From Flagellimonas alvinocaridis (lineage in GTDB: Bacteria; Bacteroidota; Bacteroidia; Flavobacteriales; Flavobacteriaceae), in the NCBI RefSeq assembly GCF_004916895.1, contig NZ_SNTZ01000004.1, positions 1-64,000 of the forward strand: a stretch of DNA of 64,000 nucleotides, given 5' to 3'. Below, piece by piece: positions 1-9,247 of this stretch (positions are counted from its first letter, which is position 1; every line of letters starts with the position of its first letter). The notes below the pieces were generated by a model. It saw nothing but the letters and a program-made list of their open reading frames with translations, made no database searches and was not told where the DNA came from. The position numbers and the translations under genes are program-made.

Positions 1-1679
1 GCATTGGTCGGGTCAGTAACGTTCGTAATGGATGTGCCCGCGCTGTTGCCCTCTCCCAGCACGCTCGCCAAATTTTGTATCTCGTTGGTGATGCTTCCGT
101 CCACCTCCGTGAAGGTGCTGTTCACGATATAGGGGTCGCCGGTGGTGCCTGTGCCGCTCACACTGATGTCCGTACCGGCGTTCACGATGGTCTCCGAGCC
201 ATCGGCCGCGTTGGCCGTGATCTGCGTGTCCACGTAGTTCTTCGTGGCGGCGTCCTGGGCATTGGTCGGGTCCGTCACATTGGTGATGGAAGTGCCCGCG
301 CTGTTGCCCTCGGAGAGCACCTCCGACAAGGTCTGGTCGTCGCTGCCCAAGTTGGCCAAAGGTACCTGTAACGTACCGTTGCTGTCCTCTATCTCTAGGT
401 TCGCCCCACTTACCTCGAAGCGGGTGTTCACCTCATTGGTCACGCTTCCATCGACCTCAGTGAAGGTGCTGTTCACGATATAGGGGTCGCCAGTGGTACC
501 TGTGCCGCTCACGCTGATGTCCGTGCCGGCGTTGACGATCGTCTCCGAGCCATCGGCCGCGTTGGCCGTGATCTGTGTGTCCACATAGTTCTTCGTGGCG
601 GCGTCCTGCGCGTTGGTCGGGTCAGTAACGTTCGTTATGGATGTGCCCGCGCTGTTGCCCTCGGAGAGCACGCTGGCCAAATTTTGTATCTCGTTGGTGA
701 TGCTGCCGTCCACCTCGGTGAAGGTGCTGTTCACGATATAGGGGTCGCCGGTGGTGCCTGTGCCGCTGACACTGATGTCCGTACCGGCGTTCACGATGGT
801 CTCCGAGCCATCGGCCGCGTTGGCCGTGATCTGCGTGTCCACGTAGTTCTTCGTGGCGGCGTCCTGCGCGTTGGTCGGGTCAGTAACGTTCGTAATGGAT
901 GTGCCCGCGCTGTTGCCCTCGCCGAGCACGCTGGCCAAATTTTGTATCTCGTTGGTCACGCTGCCGTCCACCTCCGTGAAGGTGCTGTTCACGATATAGG
1001 GGTCGCCAGTGGTGCCTGTGCCGCTCACACTGATGTCCGTACCGGCGTTGACGATCGTCTCCGAGCCATCGGCCGCGTTGGCCGTGATCTGTGTGTCCAC
1101 ATAGTTCTTCGTGGCGGCGTCCTGCGCATTGGTCGGGTCAGTAACGTTCGTTATGGATGTGCCCGCGCTGTTGCCCTCGGAGAGTACCTCCGACAAGGTC
1201 TGGTTATCTGTATCAATCAAGGCCGCAATATCCGCTAGTGATACGGCATATGTGTTCGTATCAGAATCTGTAATAACCAAATTGGTATTGGTCCCATCAA
1301 TTCCAAAAGAAGTAATCGTCGTATTGGTATCGGTAAGGCTATCGCTTAAACTACTTAAATCAACATTGACACTACCCCCATTCTCCAATGTCAATGTTAA
1401 AGTATTGGTTGCATCGTTAAACGTGAAACCTGTAAGCTGTTGGTCATCTGAAGAAGTTAGTTCCCAAGTATCACCATCCCAAAAGTAAATGGTTCCAGTA
1501 TTGGTATTGACATAAATGTCTCCAGTGTCGGCGCCGCTTGGAACTATCGCTCCTGGGCTTGACACATCGGTTCCTTTTAGAACTTCACAATTGCACTGGT
1601 CTTGCAGGGTTACTGTGGTTTGAGAAAAGGCAATTCCTGTAGAAAGTAGCAGGATTAAAACTAATATGCTCTTTTTCAT
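1..1679 (-). CDS. Secreted repeat protein with tail-fibre-like 86-residue units (partial, 3' end off window)
   Basis: Open reading frame read by reverse-complementing the sequence; it starts with ATG at 1679 and stays open to base 1. The N-terminus MKKSILVLILLLSTGIAFSQ is a clear signal peptide. About 140 residues of low-similarity Thr/Asp/Asn-rich sequence follow, then near-identical 86-residue units containing DPTNAQDAATKNYVD and GTDISVSGTGTTGDPY. The DPTNAQDxATKxYVD motif is familiar from phage tail fibres and bacteroidete surface repeat proteins. Likely an exported surface or adhesin-like fibre; any C-terminal T9SS sorting domain would lie outside the window. Function not recognised. The repeat part is visibly richer in G+C than the N-terminal part. 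Confidence 0.85.
   Translation of the reverse strand, partial: MKKSILVLILLLSTGIAFSQTTVTLQDQCNCEVLKGTDVSSPGAIVPSGADTGDIYVNTNTGTIYFWDGDTWELTSSDDQQLTGFTFNDATNTLTLTLENGGSVNVDLSSLSDSLTDTNTTITSFGIDGTNTNLVITDSDTNTYAVSLADIAALIDTDNQTLSEVLSEGNSAGTSITNVTDPTNAQDAATKNYVDTQITANAADGSETIVNAGTDISVSGTGTTGDPYIVNSTFTEVDGSVTNEIQNLASVLGEGNSAGTSITNVTDPTNAQDAATKNYVDTQITANAADGSETIVNAGTDISVSGTGTTGDPYIVNSTFTEVDGSITNEIQNLASVLSEGNSAGTSITNVTDPTNAQDAATKNYVDTQITANAADGSETIVNAGTDISVSGTGTTGDPYIVNSTFTEVDGSVTNEVNTRFEVSGANLEIEDSNGTLQVPLANLGSDDQTLSEVLSEGNSAGTSITNVTDPTNAQDAATKNYVDTQITANAADGSETIVNAGTDISVSGTGTTGDPYIVNSTFTEVDGSITNEIQNLASVLGEGNSAGTSITNVTDPTN
3..1185 (-). repeat. Tandem 258-bp coding repeat (86 aa), one unit 351 bp
   Basis: The landmark TTGGTCGGGTC recurs at about 3, 261, 612, 870 and 1128. 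Spacings are 258, 351, 258 and 258 bp, all multiples of three. The 351-bp unit carries an extra 93 bp (31 residues, including a TLQVPLANLG stretch). Units differ at only scattered bases, which implies recent duplication or gene conversion. Confidence 0.92.
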
Positions 1680-2088
1680 GGGGTTATTATTAGTTGAGGG
1701 TTCTGTAATTGTATTTTTTTTTGCAATTTTACTAGCTTAGTTTTCGTGTTGGTTGCAAGAATCAACACTTGGCATTTTAATACATGCTACAAAATTACCT
1801 TTACTTATAGGGGGGGAAAATATTTGTTGTGTATGCCCTGAATCTTACGGTATAGTCTTGAATTTTTGAGGTGATTGTCCGAATACCTCCTTGTTTCTTA
1901 GGACCGTTTATCGATAAATCCAGCAATATCAACGGTTAAGAATGCTTCAAAAATTGAAGACCATTTTATGAATCTAATCGTAAGAAATATCCTTCACTTT
2001 ATTTTTTAAACCTTTTTATGTGTTTAAATGATGTATTTGAGGTAATAATTTTCTCGAGGGAAGATTGTAAAATCAGGTTACTCCAAAC
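1680..2088. other. AT-rich intergenic region without recognised gene
   Basis: Separates the repeat-protein gene, transcribed leftwards from 1679, from the terminator of the T9SS operon. It must hold the promoter of the repeat protein, but no convincing TAnnTTTG box with a matching TTG was found (TAAAATTG near 1725-1732 on the minus strand is one base off). No RNA gene or ORF of note is seen. Confidence 0.6.
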
Positions 2089-2124
2089 AAAAAGCACCTC
2101 TTGAAATTTCAAGAGGTGCTTTTT
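2089..2124 (-). terminator. Rho-independent terminator of the T9SS operon
   Basis: Perfect 36-bp inverted repeat, AAAAAGCACCTCTTGAAA followed by its exact reverse complement, 20 bp beyond the stop codon of the OmpA-family gene. The A/T ends give a U-tract on either strand. Confidence 0.93.
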
Positions 2125-2144
2125 ATTCTTATTCAGTGGTAGAA

Positions 2145-4091
2145 TCAGTCAAATATGATGAATTCGGACCTTCTGTTTAGCTGGTGTTGCTCGCTGGAGC
2201 ATGGTACTCCATTAGCACATTCGTTGACCAATCTTGATTCTCCAAATCCTTCGCTTTGTAGTCTGTCGGCAGCAATCCCTTTGGAAATCATATAATTTAT
2301 TGTAGACTCCGCTCTTTTCTGCGATAACCAGAGGTTATATGCGTCGTTTCCACGGCTATCGGTGTGTGAGTTCACCTTAATTTTTAAGCTTGGGTACTTT
2401 TCCATGGCTACAATTACCTTTTGGATTTCGATTTCGGCATCTGGACGGATGTTGTATTTGTTCAAATCAAAATAAATGGTACTCAGCTGGAGTAGTTTGG
2501 CCAAATCATCGCCAAACCCACCGGTCACGACATCGCGTTCCAAATAAAAATCTATAATTCTTGGTTTGCCATCGGACTTATTCAGGTACTCCTCTGCAGG
2601 AACATACCCATCTCGTGATGCCCGTACAAAATTACCCTTGGAGCAATCCAACTGCAAAACATAATTGCCTTTGGAATCTGTAATTGTTGAAGAAATTTCT
2701 TTATTTTCCTCATCAATGACCATAACTGTGGCTCCTGCCAACACTTCATTGGATATCCGGTCTCTAACCGTTCCCGAAACTTCTTGTATGCAATCGAGCA
2801 CCAAAGGGTCATTTTCAACAAACTCGTAAATATCATCTTCTCCCATTCCACCTTCTCTATTTGAGGAAAAGTAGCCCTTCTTGCTCTCTGAATCGAAAAT
2901 AAAGGAAAAGTCATCTAGAGGTCCATTGATGGGCCTACCTACGTTAACAACAGGTTGATCGTAATCATTGAAGGCAATTTTGGTGGCAAAGACATCCAAA
3001 CCACCCAAACCTTGATGGCCGTCCGATGAAAAATATAATACACCATCTTTAGTGATAAACGGAAAGGTCTCACGCCCTATGGTATTAATGTTCTTCCCTA
3101 AATTTATGATTGGCCCATAGGTTCCGTCTCCAATAATTTCTGTCATGAATATATCCGATTCCCCTGCACTTCCGGTCATATCAGAAACAAAATACAACCT
3201 CTTCTCATCTGGACTCAAGACAGGGTGTGCCACCGAATAGGAATCATTGTTGAAAGGGAGCTCCGTGATGTTTGTCCAAACTCCATTGACCCGTTCTGCG
3301 CTATAGATCTTTAAACGGATGATACCCTCCTCATCTTTTTTCTTTTTTCCATCCAAAAAATTGTTTCGGGTAAAGTACATGGTGGTTCCATCCTTGGTTA
3401 CTACCGAAGTTGATTCATGTAGTCGGGTATTCACATCTCCCTCCAGTTTTATGGCTCTTCCATTGGAAGCACTATCAGCATCGACCTTATATAGGTCCAG
3501 AAAGTCTTTTGAGTTCCATGTATGCCTATAGCGGGCCAAATTTCCCGTGTCCCTATCCGAAGCAAAAATGAGACCTTTCTCATAAAAGGATGCGGCAAAA
3601 TCTGAATACTTACTATTATATTCGAAGGGCTTTACACCATATCTTCCTGAGTTTTCCTCTATTTTGGCCAGATAGTCTTCATCAAAATCAACATCAACCG
3701 CGGTCATCGTCTTGAACTTTTCCATCAATTGGCCAGCTTCATCGTAATTCCCCAACGATTTCAAGCTTTGGGCATATCTAAAAATGAAGTCCACTCCCAT
3801 TTCATCTGGATAGGATTCTTCCAGTTTCTTATAGATATTGGCTGCCTCTTGGTACTTCGCATTGAAATAGTAGGCATTTCCAAGGCGTTTCAGCAAATCT
3901 GACGACACGTATCCTTTGTCCAATACCTTCTTGTAAATGTCGATGGCCGGACTAAAGGAATATTCTTCATAACGTTGGTCTGCCTTTGCTTTTCTTTTGG
4001 CTTGCTGCTTATCTGGAATGCTATCCTGTGCCAGCATGTTCGCTATGCATCCAAAAAACATGAGAAGGAGTATGGGTATTCTTTTTAGCAT
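2145..4091 (-). CDS. OmpA family protein with TPR, WD40-like (PD40) and carboxypeptidase-regulatory-like domains
   Basis: 648 residues. A signal peptide (1-21) is followed by TPR-type repeats (about 35-165), PD40 beta-propeller strands (about 190-420; for example LSPDEKRLYFVSD), a carboxypeptidase-regulatory-like fold (about 430-515) and a C-terminal OmpA peptidoglycan-binding domain (about 535-648; NSHTDSRGNDAYN). This is the PorE-like architecture common among T9SS-associated envelope proteins. It likely anchors an outer-membrane assembly to peptidoglycan. It lies 11 bp after the PorP/SprF-like gene and is the last gene of a three-gene operon. It is probably a paralogue devoted to the adjacent cargo rather than core PorE; that is inference. 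Confidence 0.92.
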   Translation of the reverse strand: MLKRIPILLLMFFGCIANMLAQDSIPDKQQAKRKAKADQRYEEYSFSPAIDIYKKVLDKGYVSSDLLKRLGNAYYFNAKYQEAANIYKKLEESYPDEMGVDFIFRYAQSLKSLGNYDEAGQLMEKFKTMTAVDVDFDEDYLAKIEENSGRYGVKPFEYNSKYSDFAASFYEKGLIFASDRDTGNLARYRHTWNSKDFLDLYKVDADSASNGRAIKLEGDVNTRLHESTSVVTKDGTTMYFTRNNFLDGKKKKDEEGIIRLKIYSAERVNGVWTNITELPFNNDSYSVAHPVLSPDEKRLYFVSDMTGSAGESDIFMTEIIGDGTYGPIINLGKNINTIGRETFPFITKDGVLYFSSDGHQGLGGLDVFATKIAFNDYDQPVVNVGRPINGPLDDFSFIFDSESKKGYFSSNREGGMGEDDIYEFVENDPLVLDCIQEVSGTVRDRISNEVLAGATVMVIDEENKEISSTITDSKGNYVLQLDCSKGNFVRASRDGYVPAEEYLNKSDGKPRIIDFYLERDVVTGGFGDDLAKLLQLSTIYFDLNKYNIRPDAEIEIQKVIVAMEKYPSLKIKVNSHTDSRGNDAYNLWLSQKRAESTINYMISKGIAADRLQSEGFGESRLVNECANGVPCSSEQHQLNRRSEFIIFD

Positions 4092-4102
4092 CCTAACCTG
4101 TA

Positions 4103-5050
4103 TTAAAAGAATCTTGGTGATACCGTTCTTTGAAACGATTTAAGCAACTCCAATCTGAGGAATATCTCAAAAGAGCCGTCGTTGAATTGGGTCCCTCCCA
4201 ATTCGGTTACTTCCCTGTCATAGGCCAGACCTATCATTATCTGGTCCGTAATCTGAAATCCTGCCAAGGCACTTACCGCAGCATCCAATCTGTATGCGGC
4301 GCCAAAACTGAACTTGTCTGCATACAGGAAATTTGCCGATAGGTCAACTTGCAAAGGTGCCCCTCCAACAGCTTTTGTCAAAAGAGCCGGTTTAAATTTC
4401 AAATCGGCCCCAATATCAAAAACATACCCTGTAATCAAATAAAAATTGATACGCTCGGCCGACAAAAAGTTCACCGAGCCATCATCATTATTATTGTCGA
4501 AATACTCGCTTTCCAAAATATTTGGTGCTGAAGCCCCAACATAGAATTTGTCAGTATGATAATAAATTCCCAGTCCAAAATTAGGATTGAACTTGTTATC
4601 GATGTTGTCTTGACTGACCACTTCTTGATCAAAATTTCGAAGTCCGTTGAAATCCAAGCTGAGCATATTTCCTCCTGCTTTCAACCCAAATGACAATTTA
4701 GCATCCCTTGCGAATTGGATGGTATATGAAACGACGGCATCCAAGTAAGTTTCTTGAACCACTCCATCCCCAATATTGTCATTAACAATGGAAACTCCAT
4801 AACCCAACCTACTGTTTCGGATGGGTGAATGAAGGTTTAAGGTGAACGTTTCTGGGGCACCATCCAACCCTACCCATTGGGAACGGTACAATCCGGCAAA
4901 ACTCAATTGGCCTCGAGACCCGGCGTAAGCAGGGTTTACGCTCAAAGTATTGAACATGTATTGCGTATATTGCGCGTCTTGTTGGGCAAAAAGCCCCATG
5001 GACATCATTCCCAATACAGCAAACGGAACTAAAAAATGTTTTTTTATCAT
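4103..5050 (-). CDS. PorP/SprF family type IX secretion membrane protein
   Basis: 315 residues with a signal peptide (MIKKHFLVPFAVLGMMSMGLFAQ) and the family hallmark DAQYTQYMFNTLSVNPAYAG directly after it. Alternating beta-strands through the rest fit an outer-membrane barrel. In Flavobacterium johnsoniae, SprF is needed for secretion of the adhesin SprB, and PorP/SprF paralogues typically sit next to type B sorting-domain cargo. Here the gene lies 11 bp downstream of a type B cargo and 11 bp upstream of an OmpA protein, so it probably serves that cargo. Confidence 0.95.
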   Translation of the reverse strand: MIKKHFLVPFAVLGMMSMGLFAQQDAQYTQYMFNTLSVNPAYAGSRGQLSFAGLYRSQWVGLDGAPETFTLNLHSPIRNSRLGYGVSIVNDNIGDGVVQETYLDAVVSYTIQFARDAKLSFGLKAGGNMLSLDFNGLRNFDQEVVSQDNIDNKFNPNFGLGIYYHTDKFYVGASAPNILESEYFDNNNDDGSVNFLSAERINFYLITGYVFDIGADLKFKPALLTKAVGGAPLQVDLSANFLYADKFSFGAAYRLDAAVSALAGFQITDQIMIGLAYDREVTELGGTQFNDGSFEIFLRLELLKSFQRTVSPRFF

Positions 5051-5061
5051 TCTAACTATTG

Positions 5062-8000
5062 TTACCTGCTTATATAAATGTAATCGGTGTCCGTGAAACT
5101 TCCTTTTTCGGTTTCATAATTAAAGATATAAAAATATACCCCGGCCGGAAGATAGTCGTTCACACTCAATGAGGACCTTCCTCTGGAACGACCGTCAAAA
5201 ACATTCCTCACATTGTCATAGTTTTTGCCCTCATAAACGGCCACACCCCATCTATTAAAAATCTGTAATGTGCTGGATTTTATCTTGCTCACCCCACGGA
5301 TAAATAGGAAATCATTCTTTAAATCCCCATTTGGAGTCACCATCTGGTTTACTTCTATCTCCTCTATGATCACGGTAACCGTTGCCGTATCACAATTTTC
5401 AGGGTTGCCTGCCTCGCAAATGGTATACTCTATGGTATACTCCCCAGCCGTAATTTCTGAAGCAACAGTAATTGTTCCATCGTCATTGATCATGAGTGAG
5501 TTTGTTGGATCTGAAGTCAAAATGACATCGACCAAGTTAACTTCCTCCCCATCAAGTCTGTCATTCAACAACACATTGGCATTTGGAATAACACCGCCTC
5601 CTGCTTCTTCATTATAAAAATCATCCACGGCATCGATGACGTTGGCCATACCCTCGGTTACCTCCACGGTGACCGTGGCCGTATCGCAATTTTCCACATT
5701 ATCGATTTCACAGATGGTATAGGTGATGGAATATATACCCTCGGCTGTACCAGGGTTCACACTCACGCTTCCATCAGGATTGATGGTAAGCTCGTCCGTT
5801 GGGGTCGAGGTCAAAATAACATCGGCCAAAGTAACTGCCTCTCCATTCAATGTATCGTTGGAAAGTACATCACTGTCAGCAATGTCTCCATTTCCAGTAT
5901 AGGAATCATCCACGGCATCAATGGCATTGGCCATGCCGTCCGCGACCTCCACGGTGACCGTGGCCGTATCGCAATTGTCCACATTGGCGATTTCACATAT
6001 CGTGTACGTTATAGTGTACGTGCCCTCGGCTGTACCAGGGTTCACACTCACGCTTCCATCGGGATTGATGGTAAGCTCGTCCGTAGAGGTAGAGGTCAAA
6101 ATCACATTCAACAAAGTAGCGGGCTCCCCGTTCAATGTATCGTTGGAAAGCACATCACTGTCAGCAATGTCCCCATTTCCGGTATATGAATCATCCACAG
6201 CATCAATGGTGTTGGCCCCCACTTCAATGGTAACCGTAGCTGTAGCACAAACATTTGGGTCCGGCAAGACATTACATACTTGATACACAACCGTAACCGT
6301 AGAATTGGATTCCAATTCCGTAGGGGTATAGGTCATAAACCCAGTTTCTGGATCAAAGGAAACAACACCGGCCGCAGTCCCTCCAATTCTCGACAAACTG
6401 GTAACACCCACATTATTTTCATTATTGTTAGGGAGATAATCATCATTCTCCAAAATATTTATGGCCACTTCCGTCAAGGCTGGGGTTGATCCAGAATCAT
6501 CAGCTGCTGAAGCTTCCAAAGGATTGGGATCCGTACCATTTGGATTTCCGTCTCCATCACAATCCAGTTCTTTCCACTCTGGAGATGGCTCCAACGTGAT
6601 ACTCTCTGGATTATAATCACAAGGGTCCAATGGATCAGTACCATCTTCTATCTCGTCTTCATTGGTAACCCCATCACCATCGCAATCAGCAGTATTCCAT
6701 GTAGAGCTTGGGTCCACGGTCTGGCTATCCAGTACAAAGTCACATGCATCGTTCGGATCTGTTCCGTCTTCCTCTTCATCTTCGTTCGTCACTCCATCAC
6801 CGTCGCAGTCAGCGGTCAAATAATCCCCACTCTGTGGCAAGGTCACATGGTCAGGATTGTAGTCGCAGGGATCCAATGGGTCGGTACCATCTTCCTTCTC
6901 ATCCTCATTTGTCACTCCATCACCATCACAATCAGAAGTATTCCATGTAGAGCTTGGGTCCAGGGTCTGGCTATCCAATACAAAATCACAGGCATCGTTC
7001 GGATCTGTTCCGTCTTCCTCTTCATCTTCGTTCGTCACTCCATCACCGTCGCAGTCAGCGGTCAAATAATCCCCACTCTGCGGCAAGGTGACATGATCAG
7101 GGTTATAATCACAGGGATCCAAGGGATCCGTGCCATCTTCTTTCTCGTCCTCGTTGGTCACACCGTCTCCATCACAATCCGATGTCTTCCATTCAGACGA
7201 AGGTTCCACGGTCTGGTTGGCCAATATAAAATCACAGGCATCGCTAGGATCCGTTCCGTCTTCCTCTTCATCATCATCAGTGACTCCATCACCATCCGTA
7301 TCATCACCTCCGCCACTGTCGGGGTCAAGGTAGTCCGGGGTGCCATCTTCATCAGTATCATCATTTGTAGGGTCACCGTCCTCATTTGCGTCCTCGTCAG
7401 GGGTGTCGATCCCGTCGCCATCATCATCAATATCTCGGTAGTTTACATCTTCAGTACCATCTGTGTCGGGAAGGTCCGTTGCAGGGTCCTCTATCTCGTC
7501 GTTCACGTCATAACCGTCGTTGACATCGCTGCCCTCGTAGCCGTCGTCAAGACCGTCGTTGTCCGTATCCGTCCCTGTGTATGTCCAGTCCGGGATACCG
7601 TCATAGTTGAAGTCGTTACCTTCGTTGTTGTCCGCCACCAAATCGTCATCACTGTCTTCGTCAAGGTAGTCCGGCGTGCCGTCACCATCGGTGTCCTCCG
7701 GGTCTAAGCCACCAAGGTAGGCGCTGTTCAAACCGTCGTTCGACTCGTAGGTTGCAGCGTCGTCGTTGTTCGGGAGAATATAGCCTGCAGTGCTCTGCGC
7801 CTCAACGTTGTCTGGAATCCCGTCATCGTCACTATCGATATCTCTAAAATCTGGCAGTGAATCTGCATCAGAATTGATGGGATCAATGCCTCCAAGACCA
7901 TATACATCATCCATTCCGTCTCCATTATCATCGATTCCGCTTGGCGCCACATAATCTTGGATTGTCTGGCTTTCAACATTGTCCAATATGCCATCATTAT

Positions 8001-8856
8001 CACTATCGATATCCCTATAATCAGGAATGGAATCGGAATCCGTATCAATAGGATTTAATCCATCTTCATAGGCATCATCAATATCATTGCAGTTTTTGTC
8101 ATCAGATGGTGGAATGTACCCTTCTGATGTTTGTGCTTCCACCTTATCTTTTATTCCATCATTATCTGAATCGAAATCCCTGTAGTCCGGTATGCCATCT
8201 TCATCTGAATCCAAAGGGATAATCCCAAATCCGTATGCCCCTTCATATGCATCGTCCAATCCATTTGCATTTGAATCCGTTCCAGAGGGCCCAACATAGT
8301 CTTTAAACGACTGAGCCTCTACATTGTCCCTAATGCCATCGATGTCAGAATCCACATCCAGATAATCTGGCAAAAACCCATTTCCCCCATTATATCTATC
8401 CGTATTTATGGGTTCGATTCCCAGCTTACCATCATTTTCATAAGCATCATCCAAACCATTATTGTTGGCATCTATTCCCGACGGTGCTATATAATTTGAG
8501 GATGACTGCCCCTCAATGTTATCCAAAATACCATCACCATCTGAATCTATGTCCAGATGATTGGGAATACCATCGGAGTCTTTATCATAAGGATTGGTCA
8601 GGGGGTCGTTATCGCCATCAAGGTTATTATCCTCTACCGAATCCAAAATTCCGTCATTATCGTCATCAATATCTATGTAATCTGGAACACCATCTCCATC
8701 TGCGTCAGTGTACATATCTACAACGACCAAGGATTTGGTTGTGGATGCGGGTGCCCCATCAAAAGAGGTCATGATCAGGAATATGGCAAGTCCCAGAACA
8801 GGAAATAGACCATAAAGTATCCTTCTCCCAAAATCCAAGAAAGTATTTTTTTCCAT
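5062..8856 (-). CDS. Large surface protein: thrombospondin type 3 repeats, Ig/cadherin-like repeats, T9SS type B C-terminal sorting domain
   Basis: 1264 residues. An N-terminal hydrophobic export segment (about 11-30) precedes roughly 730 residues of Asp-rich calcium-binding thrombospondin type 3 repeats ([38 protein letters not shown]). Next comes a cadherin/Ig-like segment (about 785-880), then three near-identical units with [20 protein letters not shown] (about 885-1160). The C-terminus (about 1163-1264: [43 protein letters not shown]) is the gliding-motility-associated type B domain that directs T9SS export and surface attachment. Likely a long, calcium-stiffened adhesin or surface stalk. 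First gene of the operon; the following PorP/SprF protein is its probable secretion partner. Confidence 0.95.
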   Translation of the reverse strand: MEKNTFLDFGRRILYGLFPVLGLAIFLIMTSFDGAPASTTKSLVVVDMYTDADGDGVPDYIDIDDDNDGILDSVEDNNLDGDNDPLTNPYDKDSDGIPNHLDIDSDGDGILDNIEGQSSSNYIAPSGIDANNNGLDDAYENDGKLGIEPINTDRYNGGNGFLPDYLDVDSDIDGIRDNVEAQSFKDYVGPSGTDSNANGLDDAYEGAYGFGIIPLDSDEDGIPDYRDFDSDNDGIKDKVEAQTSEGYIPPSDDKNCNDIDDAYEDGLNPIDTDSDSIPDYRDIDSDNDGILDNVESQTIQDYVAPSGIDDNGDGMDDVYGLGGIDPINSDADSLPDFRDIDSDDDGIPDNVEAQSTAGYILPNNDDAATYESNDGLNSAYLGGLDPEDTDGDGTPDYLDEDSDDDLVADNNEGNDFNYDGIPDWTYTGTDTDNDGLDDGYEGSDVNDGYDVNDEIEDPATDLPDTDGTEDVNYRDIDDDGDGIDTPDEDANEDGDPTNDDTDEDGTPDYLDPDSGGGDDTDGDGVTDDDEEEDGTDPSDACDFILANQTVEPSSEWKTSDCDGDGVTNEDEKEDGTDPLDPCDYNPDHVTLPQSGDYLTADCDGDGVTNEDEEEDGTDPNDACDFVLDSQTLDPSSTWNTSDCDGDGVTNEDEKEDGTDPLDPCDYNPDHVTLPQSGDYLTADCDGDGVTNEDEEEDGTDPNDACDFVLDSQTVDPSSTWNTADCDGDGVTNEDEIEDGTDPLDPCDYNPESITLEPSPEWKELDCDGDGNPNGTDPNPLEASAADDSGSTPALTEVAINILENDDYLPNNNENNVGVTSLSRIGGTAAGVVSFDPETGFMTYTPTELESNSTVTVVYQVCNVLPDPNVCATATVTIEVGANTIDAVDDSYTGNGDIADSDVLSNDTLNGEPATLLNVILTSTSTDELTINPDGSVSVNPGTAEGTYTITYTICEIANVDNCDTATVTVEVADGMANAIDAVDDSYTGNGDIADSDVLSNDTLNGEAVTLADVILTSTPTDELTINPDGSVSVNPGTAEGIYSITYTICEIDNVENCDTATVTVEVTEGMANVIDAVDDFYNEEAGGGVIPNANVLLNDRLDGEEVNLVDVILTSDPTNSLMINDDGTITVASEITAGEYTIEYTICEAGNPENCDTATVTVIIEEIEVNQMVTPNGDLKNDFLFIRGVSKIKSSTLQIFNRWGVAVYEGKNYDNVRNVFDGRSRGRSSLSVNDYLPAGVYFYIFNYETEKGSFTDTDYIYISR
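5620..6215 (-). repeat. About 290-bp coding repeat of the Ig-like units
   Basis: Blocks around 5640-5925 and 5935-6215 share long identical stretches (for example CTCCACGGTGACCGTGGCCG) and encode the second and first [20 protein letters not shown] units. A diverged third unit lies at about 5350-5620. Confidence 0.85.
6665..7170 (-). repeat. 246-bp coding tandem repeat (82 aa) in the TSP3 region
   Basis: The stretch TTCCATGTAGAGCTTGGGTC occurs at 6695 and again at 6941, 246 bp apart. The encoded 82-residue unit pairs two calcium-loop modules and is near-identical in both copies. A more diverged third copy begins around 7180. Confidence 0.88.
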
Positions 8857-9247
8857 AAATGATAAGTTTTGGTCAACTAATCACCATGGCATGTAGTTCT
8901 CGTAAGTGTAAGAAAATTGGGGCTTTCTTATTTTTTCGTGCTTTGGTCATTCCGACACATACAAACACAATCCGGTCACATAATTAATGTATTTGACGCT
9001 CACCTCCTATTTTTCTCGATAAAAGGCGTATTCATCATCATTATTTACCTCATACTTTACATTAAATCAAAATAAACCGAAGCTCAAACTTTACGCTTGA
9101 GCAATGCGGAGCGAAAATTACTCTACTTTTTGCTACCATAACCCAAGGCCGGCTTCCTTTTTTTCCGAAAATATCAACAATGGGGTATCTTTTAACAAAT
9201 TGATGACAAAAGCTATAATTACCCTATTTTTGCCCAAATTTTTGTTG
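8857..9247. other. Divergent intergenic region between the T9SS operon and prfC
   Basis: 391 bp upstream of both the T9SS operon (minus) and prfC (plus). It holds the prfC promoter (see 9201-9232) and a weak stem-loop at 9082-9102 (GCTCAA/TTGAGC). The promoter of the T9SS operon could not be placed with confidence. Confidence 0.6.
9201..9232 (+). promoter_or_regulatory. prfC promoter (TTG-N22-TATTTTTG)
   Basis: TATTTTTG at 9225-9232 fits the Bacteroidota -7 consensus TAnnTTTG exactly, with a TTG 22 bp upstream. It lies 15 bp before ATG 9248 and therefore supports that start over the longer frame beginning at 9104. Confidence 0.7.

Noticed and set aside
1-1185. CRISPR-like regular repeats
   Set aside because: Units are 258 bp, contiguous, multiples of three and coding, with no unique spacers.
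684-1238. 184-codon plus-strand frame in the repeat region
   Set aside because: Periodic antisense of the 86-residue repeats; the minus frame has the signal peptide and the known motif.
1-1679. Prophage remnant
   Set aside because: Only the tail-fibre-like motif suggests phage. The protein has a signal peptide and no integrase, capsid or lysis genes adjoin.
6847-7707. 286-codon open frame on the plus strand inside the TSP3 gene
   Set aside because: It is antisense to highly repetitive Asp-rich codons; the encoded Val/Ile-rich sequence is an artefact of GTC/ATC complements, with no start signal.
9082-9102. GCTCAA/TTGAGC hairpin upstream of prfC as a riboswitch or small RNA
   Set aside because: The stem is only 6 bp and lies upstream of the predicted prfC transcript start; nothing else supports it.
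9104-9247. 48-residue N-terminal extension of prfC
   Set aside because: It lies across the promoter at 9201-9232, has no similarity to RF3, and starting at 9248 gives the family length.
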